64,000 nt of DNA from Metabacillus arenae (GCF_014773385.1 NZ_JACXAI010000010.1:1-64000), one strand, 5' to 3'. Shown: positions 9,301 through 17,743, counted from the first letter of the stretch. Translations and numbers: made by a program. The notes: generated by a model not told the origin, from the letters alone.

Positions 9301-10350
9301 ATGGAACAGGAAGAAATATTTGATGTGACGGTAATTGGAGGAGGACCTGCAGGGCTTTATTCTACTTTTTATAGCGGTCTTAGAGAAATGAAAACAAAGC
9401 TTATTGAATATCAGCCACAATTAGGCGGGAAAATACATGTTTATCCAGAGAAGATGATTTGGGATGTTGGAGGATTGACGCCAATTTCCGGATCAAAATT
9501 GATTGAGCAGCTAGTAGAACAAGGATTAACCTTTAAACCAAAAGTAGTGTTGAATGAGAAAGTAGACTCGATCTCCCGAAATGAAGAAGGGATTTTCGTT
9601 TTAAAGGCAGCTTCCGGGCAAAAGCATTATTCGAAAACAGTGATTGCAGCTGTGGGTGGTGGAATTTTAAATCCGCAAAAACTTGAAATAGAAGGTGCAG
9701 AGAAATTTGAAGTGTCAAATTTACATTATACAGTAAAGTCCTTACAAAGTTTTAAAAACAAAACAGTGATCATTTCAGGTGGTGGAAATACTGCCATAGA
9801 TTGGGCAAATGAATTAGAGCCCATCGCAAAAAATGTTTATTTAACATATAGAAAAGAAGCTTTAGCAGGGCATGAAGCACAGGTATCCCAACTTCTGAAC
9901 AGTTCTGCTGTCTGTTACTTTCAAACATCAATTACCAAACTAATTGCTTGTCCTAATCATGAAGTCATTGAGCGAGTTGAACTGACAAATCATGAAACAG
10001 GTGAGGTCTCGTATTTGCCAATTGATGAGGTAATTATTAATCATGGGTATGAACGGGATACAACATTGCTTCAAAACAGCCAGTTGAAAATCGAAATGGC
10101 AGATAATTATTATATTGCAGGGAATGCTGCCAGTGAATCTTCCATTGATGGACTTTATGCAGCTGGCGATATTCTCATGCACGATGGGAAATTACATTTA
10201 ATAGCCGGCGCATTTCAAGATGCTGCAAACGCTGTAAACAAGGCAAAAAAGTTCATCCATCCGGATGCCAATAAAAGTGGAATGGTTTCTTCCCATAACG
10301 AAGTTTTTAAAAAGCGTAACAGAGAATTAATAAAACAAATGATAAAGTGA
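9301..10350 (+). CDS. Ferredoxin--NADP(+) reductase, YcgT/YumC type
   Basis: This 349-residue flavoprotein belongs to the thioredoxin-reductase-like ferredoxin/flavodoxin-NADP reductases of Firmicutes. It has an FAD-binding GGGPAGLY motif near residue 14, an NADP-binding GGGNTAID motif near residue 160 and the C-terminal AAGDI segment that closes over the flavin. It lacks the CxxC redox pair of true thioredoxin reductases. A Fur box lies just upstream, and the divergent genes import ferric siderophores. A role in supplying electrons for reductive iron release, or to iron-sulfur proteins, is therefore plausible but inferred. Confidence 0.85.
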   Translation: MEQEEIFDVTVIGGGPAGLYSTFYSGLREMKTKLIEYQPQLGGKIHVYPEKMIWDVGGLTPISGSKLIEQLVEQGLTFKPKVVLNEKVDSISRNEEGIFVLKAASGQKHYSKTVIAAVGGGILNPQKLEIEGAEKFEVSNLHYTVKSLQSFKNKTVIISGGGNTAIDWANELEPIAKNVYLTYRKEALAGHEAQVSQLLNSSAVCYFQTSITKLIACPNHEVIERVELTNHETGEVSYLPIDEVIINHGYERDTTLLQNSQLKIEMADNYYIAGNAASESSIDGLYAAGDILMHDGKLHLIAGAFQDAANAVNKAKKFIHPDANKSGMVSSHNEVFKKRNRELIKQMIK

Positions 10351-10351
10351 T

Positions 10352-10383
10352 CCATCAGTGGGGGATTCATCCTCCACTGATGG
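10352..10383 (+). terminator. Hairpin after the ferredoxin reductase gene
   Basis: CCATCAGTGGGGGA and TCCTCCACTGATGG form a 14-bp stem with one mismatch immediately after the stop codon. There is no clear U-run, so it may act as a weak or factor-assisted terminator. Confidence 0.5.
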
Positions 10384-10435
10384 TAGGTGAGAAATCTGAA
10401 GATCTTTTTAATTGAAAATCACAATTGTTAGCAGC

Positions 10436-11006
10436 TTATTCGAAGTATTCTACCACAACTTTCCCAATCATTTTCCCAGATTCAACCATTATATGGGCTT
10501 TTTTTAGATTATCAGCATTAATGAGTGTAAGGACTTCTGTTAGGGTAGTTACTAATTTTTTCTGGTCTATTAATTCTGACAAGGCAGAAAGTAGTTTATG
10601 TTGTTCTTGCATGTCTTTTGTTTGATACATTGCTCTAGTAAACATAAATTCCCATACAAAAGCAGCACTTTTACTCTTGAGTAAATTCAAATCATGTTTC
10701 TCTTCTGTTTCAACAATTGAACAAATTTTACCCTGTGGGTTAATAGAAGTTGTGATAGTATCCCAGTGTTGATCCGTATTATTTAAACAAAAGATATAAT
10801 CAACACCTTTCAGGTTAATCTCTTCTAATTGTTCTACAAAAGGTTTATAATGATTAATCACGTAATCAGAACCTAGTTTTTTACACCAATCGATTGATTC
10901 TTGGCGGGAAGCTGTTGAGATAACAGTTAATCCTGCTAACTTTGCCAGCTGAATCGCAATAGAACCTACTCCACCTACGCCACCTATAACTAAAACGTCA
11001 ATATAG
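10436..11006 (-). pseudogene. Zinc-type alcohol dehydrogenase/quinone oxidoreductase, N-terminus missing
   Basis: The frame on the minus strand opens near 11006 with DVLVIGGVGGVGSIAIQLAK, the Rossmann nucleotide-binding motif of the medium-chain dehydrogenase family, and runs to the natural-looking C-terminus GKVVVEYFE. About the first 130 residues, including the catalytic GroES-like domain, are absent; upstream sequence is unrelated. An internal ATG (10861) could give a 141-residue product without any active site. The gene is a 5' truncation relic. Confidence 0.75.
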
Positions 11007-11069
11007 TAAATGTTGAGGCTGTGATGGTGAAAAGGCCTATATTATTATAAAGTTTCTCTTTTTAAGGAG

Positions 11070-11195
11070 TTATCGGGCATCATACCCCTCATATGATGCC
11101 TCTTTTACTCTTTTCAGGACCGTCTTGAGTTTGTTGGGTTTATTAAGGAGCTTCCACTTTGATACAGCTATATTAAATGTCTTTTGGAAATTTTT
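11070..11195 (-). other. Unidentified coding relic
   Basis: A short minus-strand frame reads NFQKTFNIAVSKWKLLNKP and ends ...EASYEGYDAR before a stop at 11070. It has protein-like composition but no start codon, and I do not recognise its family. It lies between the truncated dehydrogenase and the MFS gene, consistent with a rearranged junction. A hairpin (11075-11101, GGGCATCAT/ATGATGCCT) overlaps its 3' end and may terminate transcription. Confidence 0.25.
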
Positions 11196-11204
11196 GACGA
11201 ACTG

Positions 11205-12425
11205 TCAGTGTAGAAAAAACTTTTTTTTTGAACTCTGAAAAACAAACCCGCAAATAATCATTCCGAGAAACAAAAGACAGCATGAACCTAATACGACAAC
11301 TGGCCGAATAGATATTATTTCTGCCATCACTCCAAAGGTAGTTGTAAAAATAATGATAAGAACCGCTTCTATCATTCCAAAAAAACTCCCAAAACGGCCC
11401 ATTATCTCAACTGGTACGTTGTTTTGATAAAAGGTAATAAACCCTATATTTGCAAATGAAATGGCAAAGGATAACAGGAAAAAACTTAATGCAGCAATTA
11501 AAAAACTGTTTGAAAAAGCAAACAATAAATATCCAAATGCAGTGACTATTGTTCCGATACTGATTTGCATATGAACAGCAAATTTCTTTGCAAAAAGAGT
11601 ATTTATCACGGAGCCTGCAATAATACCTCCACCTGCAATACTGACAAGGAAGCCATAGGCACTGTCTGATAGGACAAGAACTTCTTTAGCAAATGAGGCT
11701 TCTAAAGAGTCTATTGCCGTCATAAAAACGGTAACACCACTTATGAGAAGATATACAAGTGCTACATAAAAAGATGTTTTGCTGAAATTCGTAACCTCCA
11801 ACCAGTCCTTTTTGATTAAACTCCAAGAAATCTTTGGTCCTGTAACAGCCTTTTCTTTTTTTTCGACATTAGGTAAAAGCATGATAATAAATCCCGATAT
11901 AAACAGAGCGACAGCATTTAATTGAATGGCTAAGAAAGGTGTTCCTTTTAGAAACAATAGTCCAGCAATAGAAGGACCAATTAAAAAACCTCCAGAGTCA
12001 ATAATACTTCTTAAAGCATTAAAACGTTGACGATCGTTTTTCGGAATTAATTTTGTCATATAGGTCATCGAGGTTGTGGCAAAAATAGCACCAGCCATAT
12101 TTATAAGGAAGACAAAAATATAAATAAACCATATAGAAGGCAGGAAAGGGAGTAAAAAAATACAAACAGCCCTAAAAATATCAAGAAAAGTCATAAGGAG
12201 TCTTTTATTTGCTCGATCAATCAAACTGCCTGCCCAAAAGTTAGTGCACAAAGCTGCGATAGGGATCAGTATATAAAGTGCAGTCACTGCCATTGGAGAG
12301 CCAGTCATCTCTAGTACGGTAAGGTTCAAGGCAATTAAATATACCCAAGCACCGATATTTGAAATGCCAATTCCGGATAACAGCAAAAGTGGATATTTCA
12401 ATGTGTCAAATTTTCCTATTTTCAT
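11205..12425 (-). CDS. MFS transporter (MFS_3, efflux type), T-box controlled
   Basis: This 406-residue protein has about twelve hydrophobic segments and the MFS loop motif between segments 2 and 3 (GSLIDRANKRLL). It resembles the MFS_3 group, which contains macrolide and siderophore exporters such as EntS. The substrate is unknown. Translation starts at 12425 behind a GGAGG site. A complete T-box riboswitch lies directly upstream, so expression should rise when a particular tRNA is uncharged. That suggests amino-acid-related transport despite the efflux-like family, and this tension is worth noting. An alternative is that the T-box originally served another gene and was joined to this one by rearrangement. 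Confidence 0.8.
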   Translation of the reverse strand: MKIGKFDTLKYPLLLLSGIGISNIGAWVYLIALNLTVLEMTGSPMAVTALYILIPIAALCTNFWAGSLIDRANKRLLMTFLDIFRAVCIFLLPFLPSIWFIYIFVFLINMAGAIFATTSMTYMTKLIPKNDRQRFNALRSIIDSGGFLIGPSIAGLLFLKGTPFLAIQLNAVALFISGFIIMLLPNVEKKEKAVTGPKISWSLIKKDWLEVTNFSKTSFYVALVYLLISGVTVFMTAIDSLEASFAKEVLVLSDSAYGFLVSIAGGGIIAGSVINTLFAKKFAVHMQISIGTIVTAFGYLLFAFSNSFLIAALSFFLLSFAISFANIGFITFYQNNVPVEIMGRFGSFFGMIEAVLIIIFTTTFGVMAEIISIRPVVVLGSCCLLFLGMIICGFVFQSSKKKFFLH

Positions 12426-12462
12426 AAAGATTCCCTCCAGTTAAATGTTTATTAACAAATAA

Positions 12463-12770
12463 AAAAATCCCACCTCCAAGACGTTAGTCTTGGGGACGAG
12501 ATTTGGAATCTTTATCGTGGTGCCACCCCAGTTTGTTTCTGTGTTGCCACAGAAACCTTATCAAGTACGACATATTATATATGTTTATACCTTATCTCTT
12601 TAACGGGAGAACCCGTCACACGATCCCCGCAAATTTTATGGTTCCCATGTGCAGCTTAGAGACTTGCTTCAATGAGTTGATTCTTACTCCTTTTCAGCGA
12701 ACGGAGTTCTCTGTACAGAATCAAGTTCATATACTCTTCTCTTCATTGCCTTTAATTTTCGTTTATTGTA
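12463..12770 (-). ncRNA. T-box riboswitch (tRNA-sensing leader)
   Basis: Reading the minus strand, the leader has Stem I with an AGTA element, an upper helix TTGATTCT/AGAATCAA (12717-12724 with 12677-12684) and a CAGAGA bulge with apical loop. The conserved T-box TGGCACCACG (12525-12516) follows, then a terminator with stem AAGAC/GTCTT and a run of seven T. The MFS start codon lies about 40 bases beyond. By the usual layout the specifier may be ATT (12673-12671, followed by GAA), which would mean tRNA-Ile; this reading is tentative. Confidence 0.85.
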
Positions 12771-12922
12771 CTTTTGGTTTTTTGGAATGTAAAGGGAAAT
12801 TTGGAAGATTATATTGATTTTTTAGCTATATAATCTTCCTTTGCGATAGAGCTTCTACGATGAAATCCGGATCGATTTTTCAATGCGTTGATATTGCAGC
12901 GATTATACTTATAAGGCTTTTC

Positions 12923-13201
12923 CTAATTTTGACTTAATCCGAATCTCTTCGCAGCTCTAGCTCGAGCACGTTCAATCTCAACCTCACGATTGCGAGGCTC
13001 AGCGCTGGTTACCAGTGAGTCCATCAGTTCCCTGACAACGACAGCCACATCCTCGACGGCGCGATTGAACGCCGCCTCGTTCGCCTTCGAAGGTTTGTTA
13101 AAGCCCGAGAGCTTCCGCACGAATTGAAGCGACGCCGCCCGTATCTCATCGTCAGTAGCTGGAGGGTCAAAGTTATAGAGTGTCTTTATATTTCGGCACA
13201 T
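12923..13201 (-). CDS. DUF2277 family protein
   Basis: The 92-residue protein starts MCRNIKTLYNFDPPATDDE and contains QFVRKLSGFNKPSKANE, both hallmarks of DUF2277. The function is unknown. I use the ATG at 13201 because it gives the conserved MCRN start and has AGAAGG eight bases upstream; a GTG nine bases earlier is possible. The coding sequence is clearly richer in G and C (GCC, GCG, CGC codons) than everything around it. Since the family is, to my knowledge, common in high-GC bacteria, recent horizontal acquisition is likely. Confidence 0.8.
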   Translation of the reverse strand: MCRNIKTLYNFDPPATDDEIRAASLQFVRKLSGFNKPSKANEAAFNRAVEDVAVVVRELMDSLVTSAEPRNREVEIERARARAAKRFGLSQN

Positions 13202-13316
13202 ATCCTTCACCTTCTTATTTCCTTTTTTTGTTATATCAATCTTACTACATTTTCATCTCACAATACCAGCAAAAAAGAATGATACTAGAGTGATTGTCGA
13301 TAGTTGTCTGTTCTTA

Positions 13317-13390
13317 TCATTCTATAACCATGAAAAGAAAAACTGATACCCACCGAACACGCAAAAGACAAGTGAGTATAGCTTTAGTAG
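13317..13390 (-). pseudogene. Relic of an immunity-array membrane protein gene
   Basis: About 72 bases match the 5' coding part of the gene at 15752-16093 closely: both read CATTCTATAACCAT.AAAAG on the plus strand, then AACTGATACC and AAAAGACAAG..AGTATAGC. Only this N-terminal piece survives. It lies on the far side of two secreted-protein genes from the rest of the array, so the array was once longer or was rearranged. The remainder of 13202-13556 shows no other gene, only AT-rich upstream sequence of the next gene. Confidence 0.7.
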
Positions 13391-13556
13391 TTTCTTTTAG
13401 CGCTTGTAGAATTATTTTTAAAATATTTTCAATTTAAGTAATCCAATTTATTTTTTATAACGATTGCTTATTGAATATATGTTAATATGTTAATATTATT
13501 TTAGCTTAGGAAATGTGATTGATAGTAATGCAAATGAAGGGAGGTGAGGGACGAAA

Positions 13557-14591
13557 GTGCATAAACGAGTACTACAAGCAATTTTATTCTTGGGAATACT
13601 AAGTTTTCCTGCATTTGCATCAGCTGAAGGAGGCTTGTTAAACTCTACGGAGGTCAAAGCGGAAAAAGATAAATCTGTAATGGAAGAAATAAAAGAAGCA
13701 AAATCAACCGATAATGACAGGAAAGAAGATAACAGCAATACTGTCGATAAAGTTGTTCCAACTGTTACAGAATCTTTATCCAAAAGAAATGACAAAGTGA
13801 CCAATTCTTTTTCAGATGAGAAACCTCGGGTAGAAGTCAACCTTTCTGAAGAACCTTCTCTGGAAGAGGATGCCGGTGCCGTAAAGGCAAATGAATCAAA
13901 GCAACCTAATGTGAAAGTAGAAACCGAGGTTGGAGATGTTGAGGCATCTAAAGGCTCTTCTGTGAATGTAAATGCAGGTGTAGGAGAAGCTGATGTTTCA
14001 AGAGATTCTAGTGTTGAGGTTTCTGAAGACCATTCTGTGAAAATTAAAACAGGTGGAGCGGCTGCAAGAGTAGAAGATCATAAATCCGTTCATCTAGATG
14101 CGGGTGGTGTAGATGATAAAAGGCCTGTTAAAAGTGAAGAAGGATCTTTTAAACCCGGCATTGAAGAGGCTCCTGTTACAAAAGAAAAGCCGTCAGCGGA
14201 AGAAACTGTGAACAATGAAGTGGACGGAAAAACACCCGTTCAAATTCAAAAGGATAGAACAAACATACTTACCATTGAATCAGATGGCCAAAGAAATGGG
14301 AATCCGAAGGCGATAGAGAAAAATACAACTCCTGTTAATAGTCCTCCAATTGAATCAAAGGATCACTTGGTTGGGATAACTGTGAGTCAGAACGTTCCTT
14401 CGTCTTCTACAATGACATTAAATGGATTTTCTTCAAGCATGTCAATGTTAGGTGTTGTTTATTCAATCTATCAAGATAAAATTCTTACATACTCGGTCCA
14501 TAATGGGAAAAATAAAATATTTTTTGACCAATGGCTGAATGCACCACCGTCACAACCACCTCAAGGTTCTCTTCTTTTAAAAAAAGCGTAA
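13557..14591 (+). CDS. Secreted, highly charged repeat protein of unknown function
   Basis: The 344-residue product starts at a GTG preceded by GGGAGGTGAGG. It has a signal peptide (about 1-23, cleaved after AFASA) and then a hydrophilic, Glu/Lys/Ser-rich chain with almost no aromatic residues. Residues 118-185 contain irregular repeats of alternating valines (VKVETEVGD, VNVNAGVGEAD, VKIKTGG, VHLDAGG), which suggests an extended beta-rich or solenoid segment. The last 60 residues are more hydrophobic and compact. There is no LPXTG motif or membrane anchor. I do not recognise the family. It is 33 bases upstream of another secreted acidic protein, and the two are probably co-transcribed. Confidence 0.7.
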   Translation: MHKRVLQAILFLGILSFPAFASAEGGLLNSTEVKAEKDKSVMEEIKEAKSTDNDRKEDNSNTVDKVVPTVTESLSKRNDKVTNSFSDEKPRVEVNLSEEPSLEEDAGAVKANESKQPNVKVETEVGDVEASKGSSVNVNAGVGEADVSRDSSVEVSEDHSVKIKTGGAAARVEDHKSVHLDAGGVDDKRPVKSEEGSFKPGIEEAPVTKEKPSAEETVNNEVDGKTPVQIQKDRTNILTIESDGQRNGNPKAIEKNTTPVNSPPIESKDHLVGITVSQNVPSSSTMTLNGFSSSMSMLGVVYSIYQDKILTYSVHNGKNKIFFDQWLNAPPSQPPQGSLLLKKA

Positions 14592-14624
14592 ATAAAAACT
14601 TTTATTAAAAGGAGAGAAAATAAA

Positions 14625-15587
14625 ATGAAAAACGTACTCAGAACATTAACAATTACAGGTGGTTTAGCAGCAAGCTTATTCATTGGAGGCCAAACAGGTT
14701 TGGCAGCAGAAAACGATTCTTTATTAAATAATGAGACTAGTGTTCAAACTGAAGTAGAAGAGACAGAGGATACTGTTAAATCTACATCAGAAGCTGACGT
14801 ACAAGCAGGAACAGCTGCTATTGCAGAAGGAGAGGACATCTCGGCTGGAGCGAAAGTAAAAGGCGAAGCAGGGGTCTCTAACGAAACAATGATAGATGAA
14901 GAATATAATATGTACTCTTCAAAAACCGAAGCTGAAATAGGCGCTGAAGTCGGAGCTGCAGTAGAAGTAGAAGACAGTTCAGCTGCTGTGAATGCAGAAG
15001 ATGAAGCAGGAATTTCTAACGAAACAGTGGTAGACGAGGAAAATGCCATGTACTCTTCAAAAACAGAAGGTAACCTAGGAATAAACTTAGGAACAGCTTT
15101 TGAAAATGAGGAAGGTACTGCTTCTGTTAATGCTGAAGCAGAAAACAAAGTGTGGAGCGTAATCGAAACGAATGAAGAAAACAACTCTACTAAAGCTGCT
15201 CTTGGTACAGAATCTATGACAGACCTTGACCTTGGTTTACAAGAAGAAAAAAATGAAGAGGCAGTAATGGTTAATGGAATGACAGATGCAGGTGCTTGGA
15301 CTATGGTCGACAATACAGAAGATTCTTCCCGTTTTGAAACTGGTCTTAACGGAGATTTTTTAACGGTTTTAGAAACGGATGATAAAAAAGTTGCTTCTGA
15401 GACAATGGTTGGCACTGATGCTGGTCTTTGGGTACAATCCAGTGAAGATGATGACAATAATCAAACAGGCTTAAATGGAAATACAAACACAGCTATTGGT
15501 CTTAAGCTTTCAAATAATGAAGATACAAACCTTGGAGCTGATTTAGGATTAATGACAAACTTACATGCAAACTTTTCTAGAAGCTGA
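14625..15587 (+). CDS. Secreted acidic protein with ~46-residue tandem repeats, 3' end frameshifted
   Basis: The 320-residue product has a signal peptide (about 1-28, ending GLAAE) followed by an Asp/Glu/Asn-rich chain. Five imperfect repeats begin near residues 82, 128, 174, 222 and 266, each with an AG-x-S/W-x-x-x-x-(D/N)-E-x-x core; the first two share NET..DEE..MYSSKTE. The frame stops at 15587, but the same frame reopens as TGLNLVLDVITDSETGYNIGL up to 15668. The bases between read LEADEESDP in another frame, so two compensating indels appear to have cut about 27 residues from the C-terminus. No cell-wall anchor is seen. Function unknown; a surface or matrix role is a guess. Confidence 0.7.
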   Translation: MKNVLRTLTITGGLAASLFIGGQTGLAAENDSLLNNETSVQTEVEETEDTVKSTSEADVQAGTAAIAEGEDISAGAKVKGEAGVSNETMIDEEYNMYSSKTEAEIGAEVGAAVEVEDSSAAVNAEDEAGISNETVVDEENAMYSSKTEGNLGINLGTAFENEEGTASVNAEAENKVWSVIETNEENNSTKAALGTESMTDLDLGLQEEKNEEAVMVNGMTDAGAWTMVDNTEDSSRFETGLNGDFLTVLETDDKKVASETMVGTDAGLWVQSSEDDDNNQTGLNGNTNTAIGLKLSNNEDTNLGADLGLMTNLHANFSRS

Positions 15588-15675
15588 TGAAGAAAGCGAT
15601 CCACAGGTCTTAATCTAGTGTTAGACGTAATTACTGATTCAGAAACTGGTTATAACATAGGCCTATAATACTCAC

Positions 15676-15712
15676 AAAAAACGGAAAGACCTGATGAGGT
15701 CTTTCCGTTTTT
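15676..15712. terminator. Bidirectional terminator
   Basis: AAAAACGGAAAGACC and GGTCTTTCCGTTTTT form a near-perfect stem with a U-run on both strands. It separates the secreted-protein genes from the convergent immunity array. Confidence 0.88.
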
Positions 15713-15751
15713 AATAGAATTCGGTAAAATATTTTATTATGGAGTGAAAAA

Positions 15752-16093
15752 TTAAAACCTAAGTAGTTTAATTAGATCCAGCGGTAATGTGAGAATATAG
15801 AAAACAATAATAGAAGCAACCCCTTGTAAAATAAGAGCAATGAGCATATAAAGCTTTCTTAAAATCCATATTTTCTTCCTATACCTTTTATAAAAGAAAT
15901 AACCTGAACCATGAAATAATTGCATAAAGAAATTGTGAATTTTATCAAAAATAGATTCTGGATTTTCAAAAGTTCCAAATTCATAGTAATCAACCATGTA
16001 CCATTCTATAACCATTAAAAGAAAAACTGATACCAACTGAATACCCAAAAGACAAGCAAGTATAGCTTTAGTAAAATAAACTATTTCTTCCAC
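15752..16093 (-). CDS. Immunity-array membrane protein, copy 7 (distal)
   Basis: This 113-residue protein has a hydrophobic segment near 5-30 (ending in EWYMVDYYEFG), a central amphipathic region with FENPES and DKIHNF, and one long or two short C-terminal hydrophobic segments beginning at RKLYMLIALILQG. It is the most diverged full-length member of the array that follows the LXG toxin and is separated from the others by a 269-residue gene. The predicted role is inner-membrane protection against the pore-forming toxin, inferred from position and repetition. Confidence 0.75.
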   Translation of the reverse strand: MEEIVYFTKAILACLLGIQLVSVFLLMVIEWYMVDYYEFGTFENPESIFDKIHNFFMQLFHGSGYFFYKRYRKKIWILRKLYMLIALILQGVASIIVFYILTLPLDLIKLLRF

Positions 16094-16171
16094 TATTATT
16101 TAAACCTTCTTTCTTTATATCAAATGAACTACACCAAAAAGAACCTCACCTGTTGGCAAGGTTCCTTTCCA

Positions 16172-16981
16172 TTATTGAGCTTGAACTTGGTATGCTGCCA
16201 AATCGCCTATTCCGCCCAGAATTTCTTCCCATTCTTTATTATCTGCTAAATAGATATGTACCGGAGTTTTCGGATCCTCTGTATACTCAGCAATCCAAAT
16301 TCCGCGTTTAGAAGGTAAGAAGAAAAGAATGTTTTCTAAATACAATTCATCTTCAAGTGTGACAATGCTAAAGTTTGAAATGTTAAATAATGTCCAATCG
16401 AATGTTTTTAAGTCTTCTATAAACAATTCAAAACTATTTTTTTCTTGTAGTGTGAACATAGAGTTTTTGAGGACCTTATTTACTTTTTTCGGGTCACTTA
16501 GCATATCAAATGCTTCATCAGTTAATGAAAAAGTTTGCTTGCCGCCATATTGTTCAAAAGAAATACCATAATATTCTTTAATAATCTCTTTCATTTCAGA
16601 GGAGGAAATGATGGCAAACTCATGGACAATGTCCCGATCAATTAAATGGAACAACCAATCATCATCTTCGTAATGATGGAGCATCAATGCTGAATGTTGA
16701 GGAGCATTCGAGCAGCGAATCATACGCTTTGATCCAACATACTTCTCAATAAATTGAATGATTTCCATTGTTAAAGGAGATTCTCCTTTAAAATCCCGAT
16801 CCTGATCCCAAAGGCGCTTCATAATCAGCTGGTTTGCGGTTGTTTCCATGATTGCCTGCCATTCTATTTCTGACTTATTGCCAAGCGCTTCCTGGGCAAT
16901 CCCTTTTGCAATACTTGGATGTCCAGCGACACTGACCATCAGCGCAAGCTCTTCTGTTGTACAGGTAAGTAAGTGGTTCAT
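16172..16981 (-). CDS. Unknown soluble protein inside the LXG immunity array
   Basis: The 269-residue protein has no signal peptide or membrane segment and looks cytoplasmic. Its N-terminus (LTCTTEELALMVSVAGH) and alternating helix-strand pattern are loosely like EspG-type ESX chaperone proteins or DUF5081, but I cannot claim the family. It has conserved-looking IRCSNAP and HHYEDDDWLFHL stretches. It lies between immunity copies 6 and 7 on the same strand, so it is probably part of the toxin locus, as a chaperone, an adaptor or a second immunity protein. The start at 16981 has no strong ribosome site nearby except AAGGTTG. Confidence 0.6.
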   Translation of the reverse strand: MNHLLTCTTEELALMVSVAGHPSIAKGIAQEALGNKSEIEWQAIMETTANQLIMKRLWDQDRDFKGESPLTMEIIQFIEKYVGSKRMIRCSNAPQHSALMLHHYEDDDWLFHLIDRDIVHEFAIISSSEMKEIIKEYYGISFEQYGGKQTFSLTDEAFDMLSDPKKVNKVLKNSMFTLQEKNSFELFIEDLKTFDWTLFNISNFSIVTLEDELYLENILFFLPSKRGIWIAEYTEDPKTPVHIYLADNKEWEEILGGIGDLAAYQVQAQ

Positions 16982-17014
16982 TTTGTCACAACCTTTTGGA
17001 AAGTATGTATTGTT

Positions 17015-17350
17015 TTACGAGAAAATAAAATCTAGTGGTAATGTAATAATGTAGTAAACAATGATGGACAGAATCCCTTGTAAAATAAGAGCTATCAACA
17101 TATAAAGCTTCCTTTGGATCCACTTTCGCTTTTTTAATTTAAGATATAAAAAAATACCTGAACCAAAAAATAACTTCATAAAAAAAATACCAACTTTATC
17201 AAAAGGTGTTTCCGGATTTTCAAATATGTCAATTCCTAAATAATCAACAAATATCCATTCGAATGCCAGAAACATCAATATTGAAAGCCACTGCAGACTC
17301 AAGAAATAACCGAATATCATAATTGAAAAATAGATAATCTCTTCTATCAT
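17015..17350 (-). CDS. Immunity-array membrane protein, copy 6
   Basis: A 111-residue paralogue with an N-terminal membrane segment ending FEWIFVDYLGID, the FENPETPFDKV middle, and the shared C-terminus RKLYMLIALILQGILSIIVY. The last 35 residues are almost identical to copies 4 and 5, while the N-terminal half and the middle loop differ. Such a pattern, variable at one end and constant at the other, fits repeated duplication followed by diversification or gene conversion. Confidence 0.78.
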   Translation of the reverse strand: MIEEIIYFSIMIFGYFLSLQWLSILMFLAFEWIFVDYLGIDIFENPETPFDKVGIFFMKLFFGSGIFLYLKLKKRKWIQRKLYMLIALILQGILSIIVYYIITLPLDFIFS

Positions 17351-17381
17351 ATGAAACTTCCTTAATGAATGGTTTTTATCT

Positions 17382-17717
17382 TTAAGAGAATATTAAATCT
17401 AAAGGCAAAGTAATAATATAATAAACAATGATAGAAAGAATTCCTTGTAAAATAAGGGCAATCAACATATAAAGCTTTCTAATGATCCATTTATGCTTAC
17501 TAAATTTACTATAAAAGAAAAAACCTGAACCCAGAAATAATTTCATAAGGAAATTGATAATCTTATCAATTTTGGATTCAGGATTTTCAAAGGTTCCTAA
17601 CCTATAAAAATCAACCATAGCCCACTCTAAAAAGAGGAATAGGAAAACAGAAGCCCACTGCATACCCAATAAGGCACCAAACATCATTTCTAAAAAATAG
17701 ATAATCTCTACCATCAT
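17382..17717 (-). CDS. Immunity-array membrane protein, copy 5
   Basis: A 111-residue paralogue with N-terminal segment MMFGALLGMQWASVFLFLF, then EWAMVDFYRLGTFENPESKID, a GSGFFFYSKF linker and the constant C-terminal segment ending LPLDLIFS. A GAAGTTC-like purine-rich stretch precedes the start. It is spaced 31 bases from copy 6 and 26 from copy 4, so the array is tightly packed and probably read as one transcript with the toxin. Confidence 0.78.
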   Translation of the reverse strand: MMVEIIYFLEMMFGALLGMQWASVFLFLFLEWAMVDFYRLGTFENPESKIDKIINFLMKLFLGSGFFFYSKFSKHKWIIRKLYMLIALILQGILSIIVYYIITLPLDLIFS

Positions 17718-17743
17718 CTGAAGAACTTCCTTAATACGAGTTT

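Noticed and set aside
12503-12817. 104-codon plus-strand frame
   Set aside because: It lies entirely within the minus-strand T-box leader, whose structure explains the sequence.
14744-15457. 237-codon minus-strand frame rich in Ser, Val and Ala
   Set aside because: It is the complement of the acidic repeat gene; its composition follows from the Glu/Asp/Thr-rich codons on the other strand.
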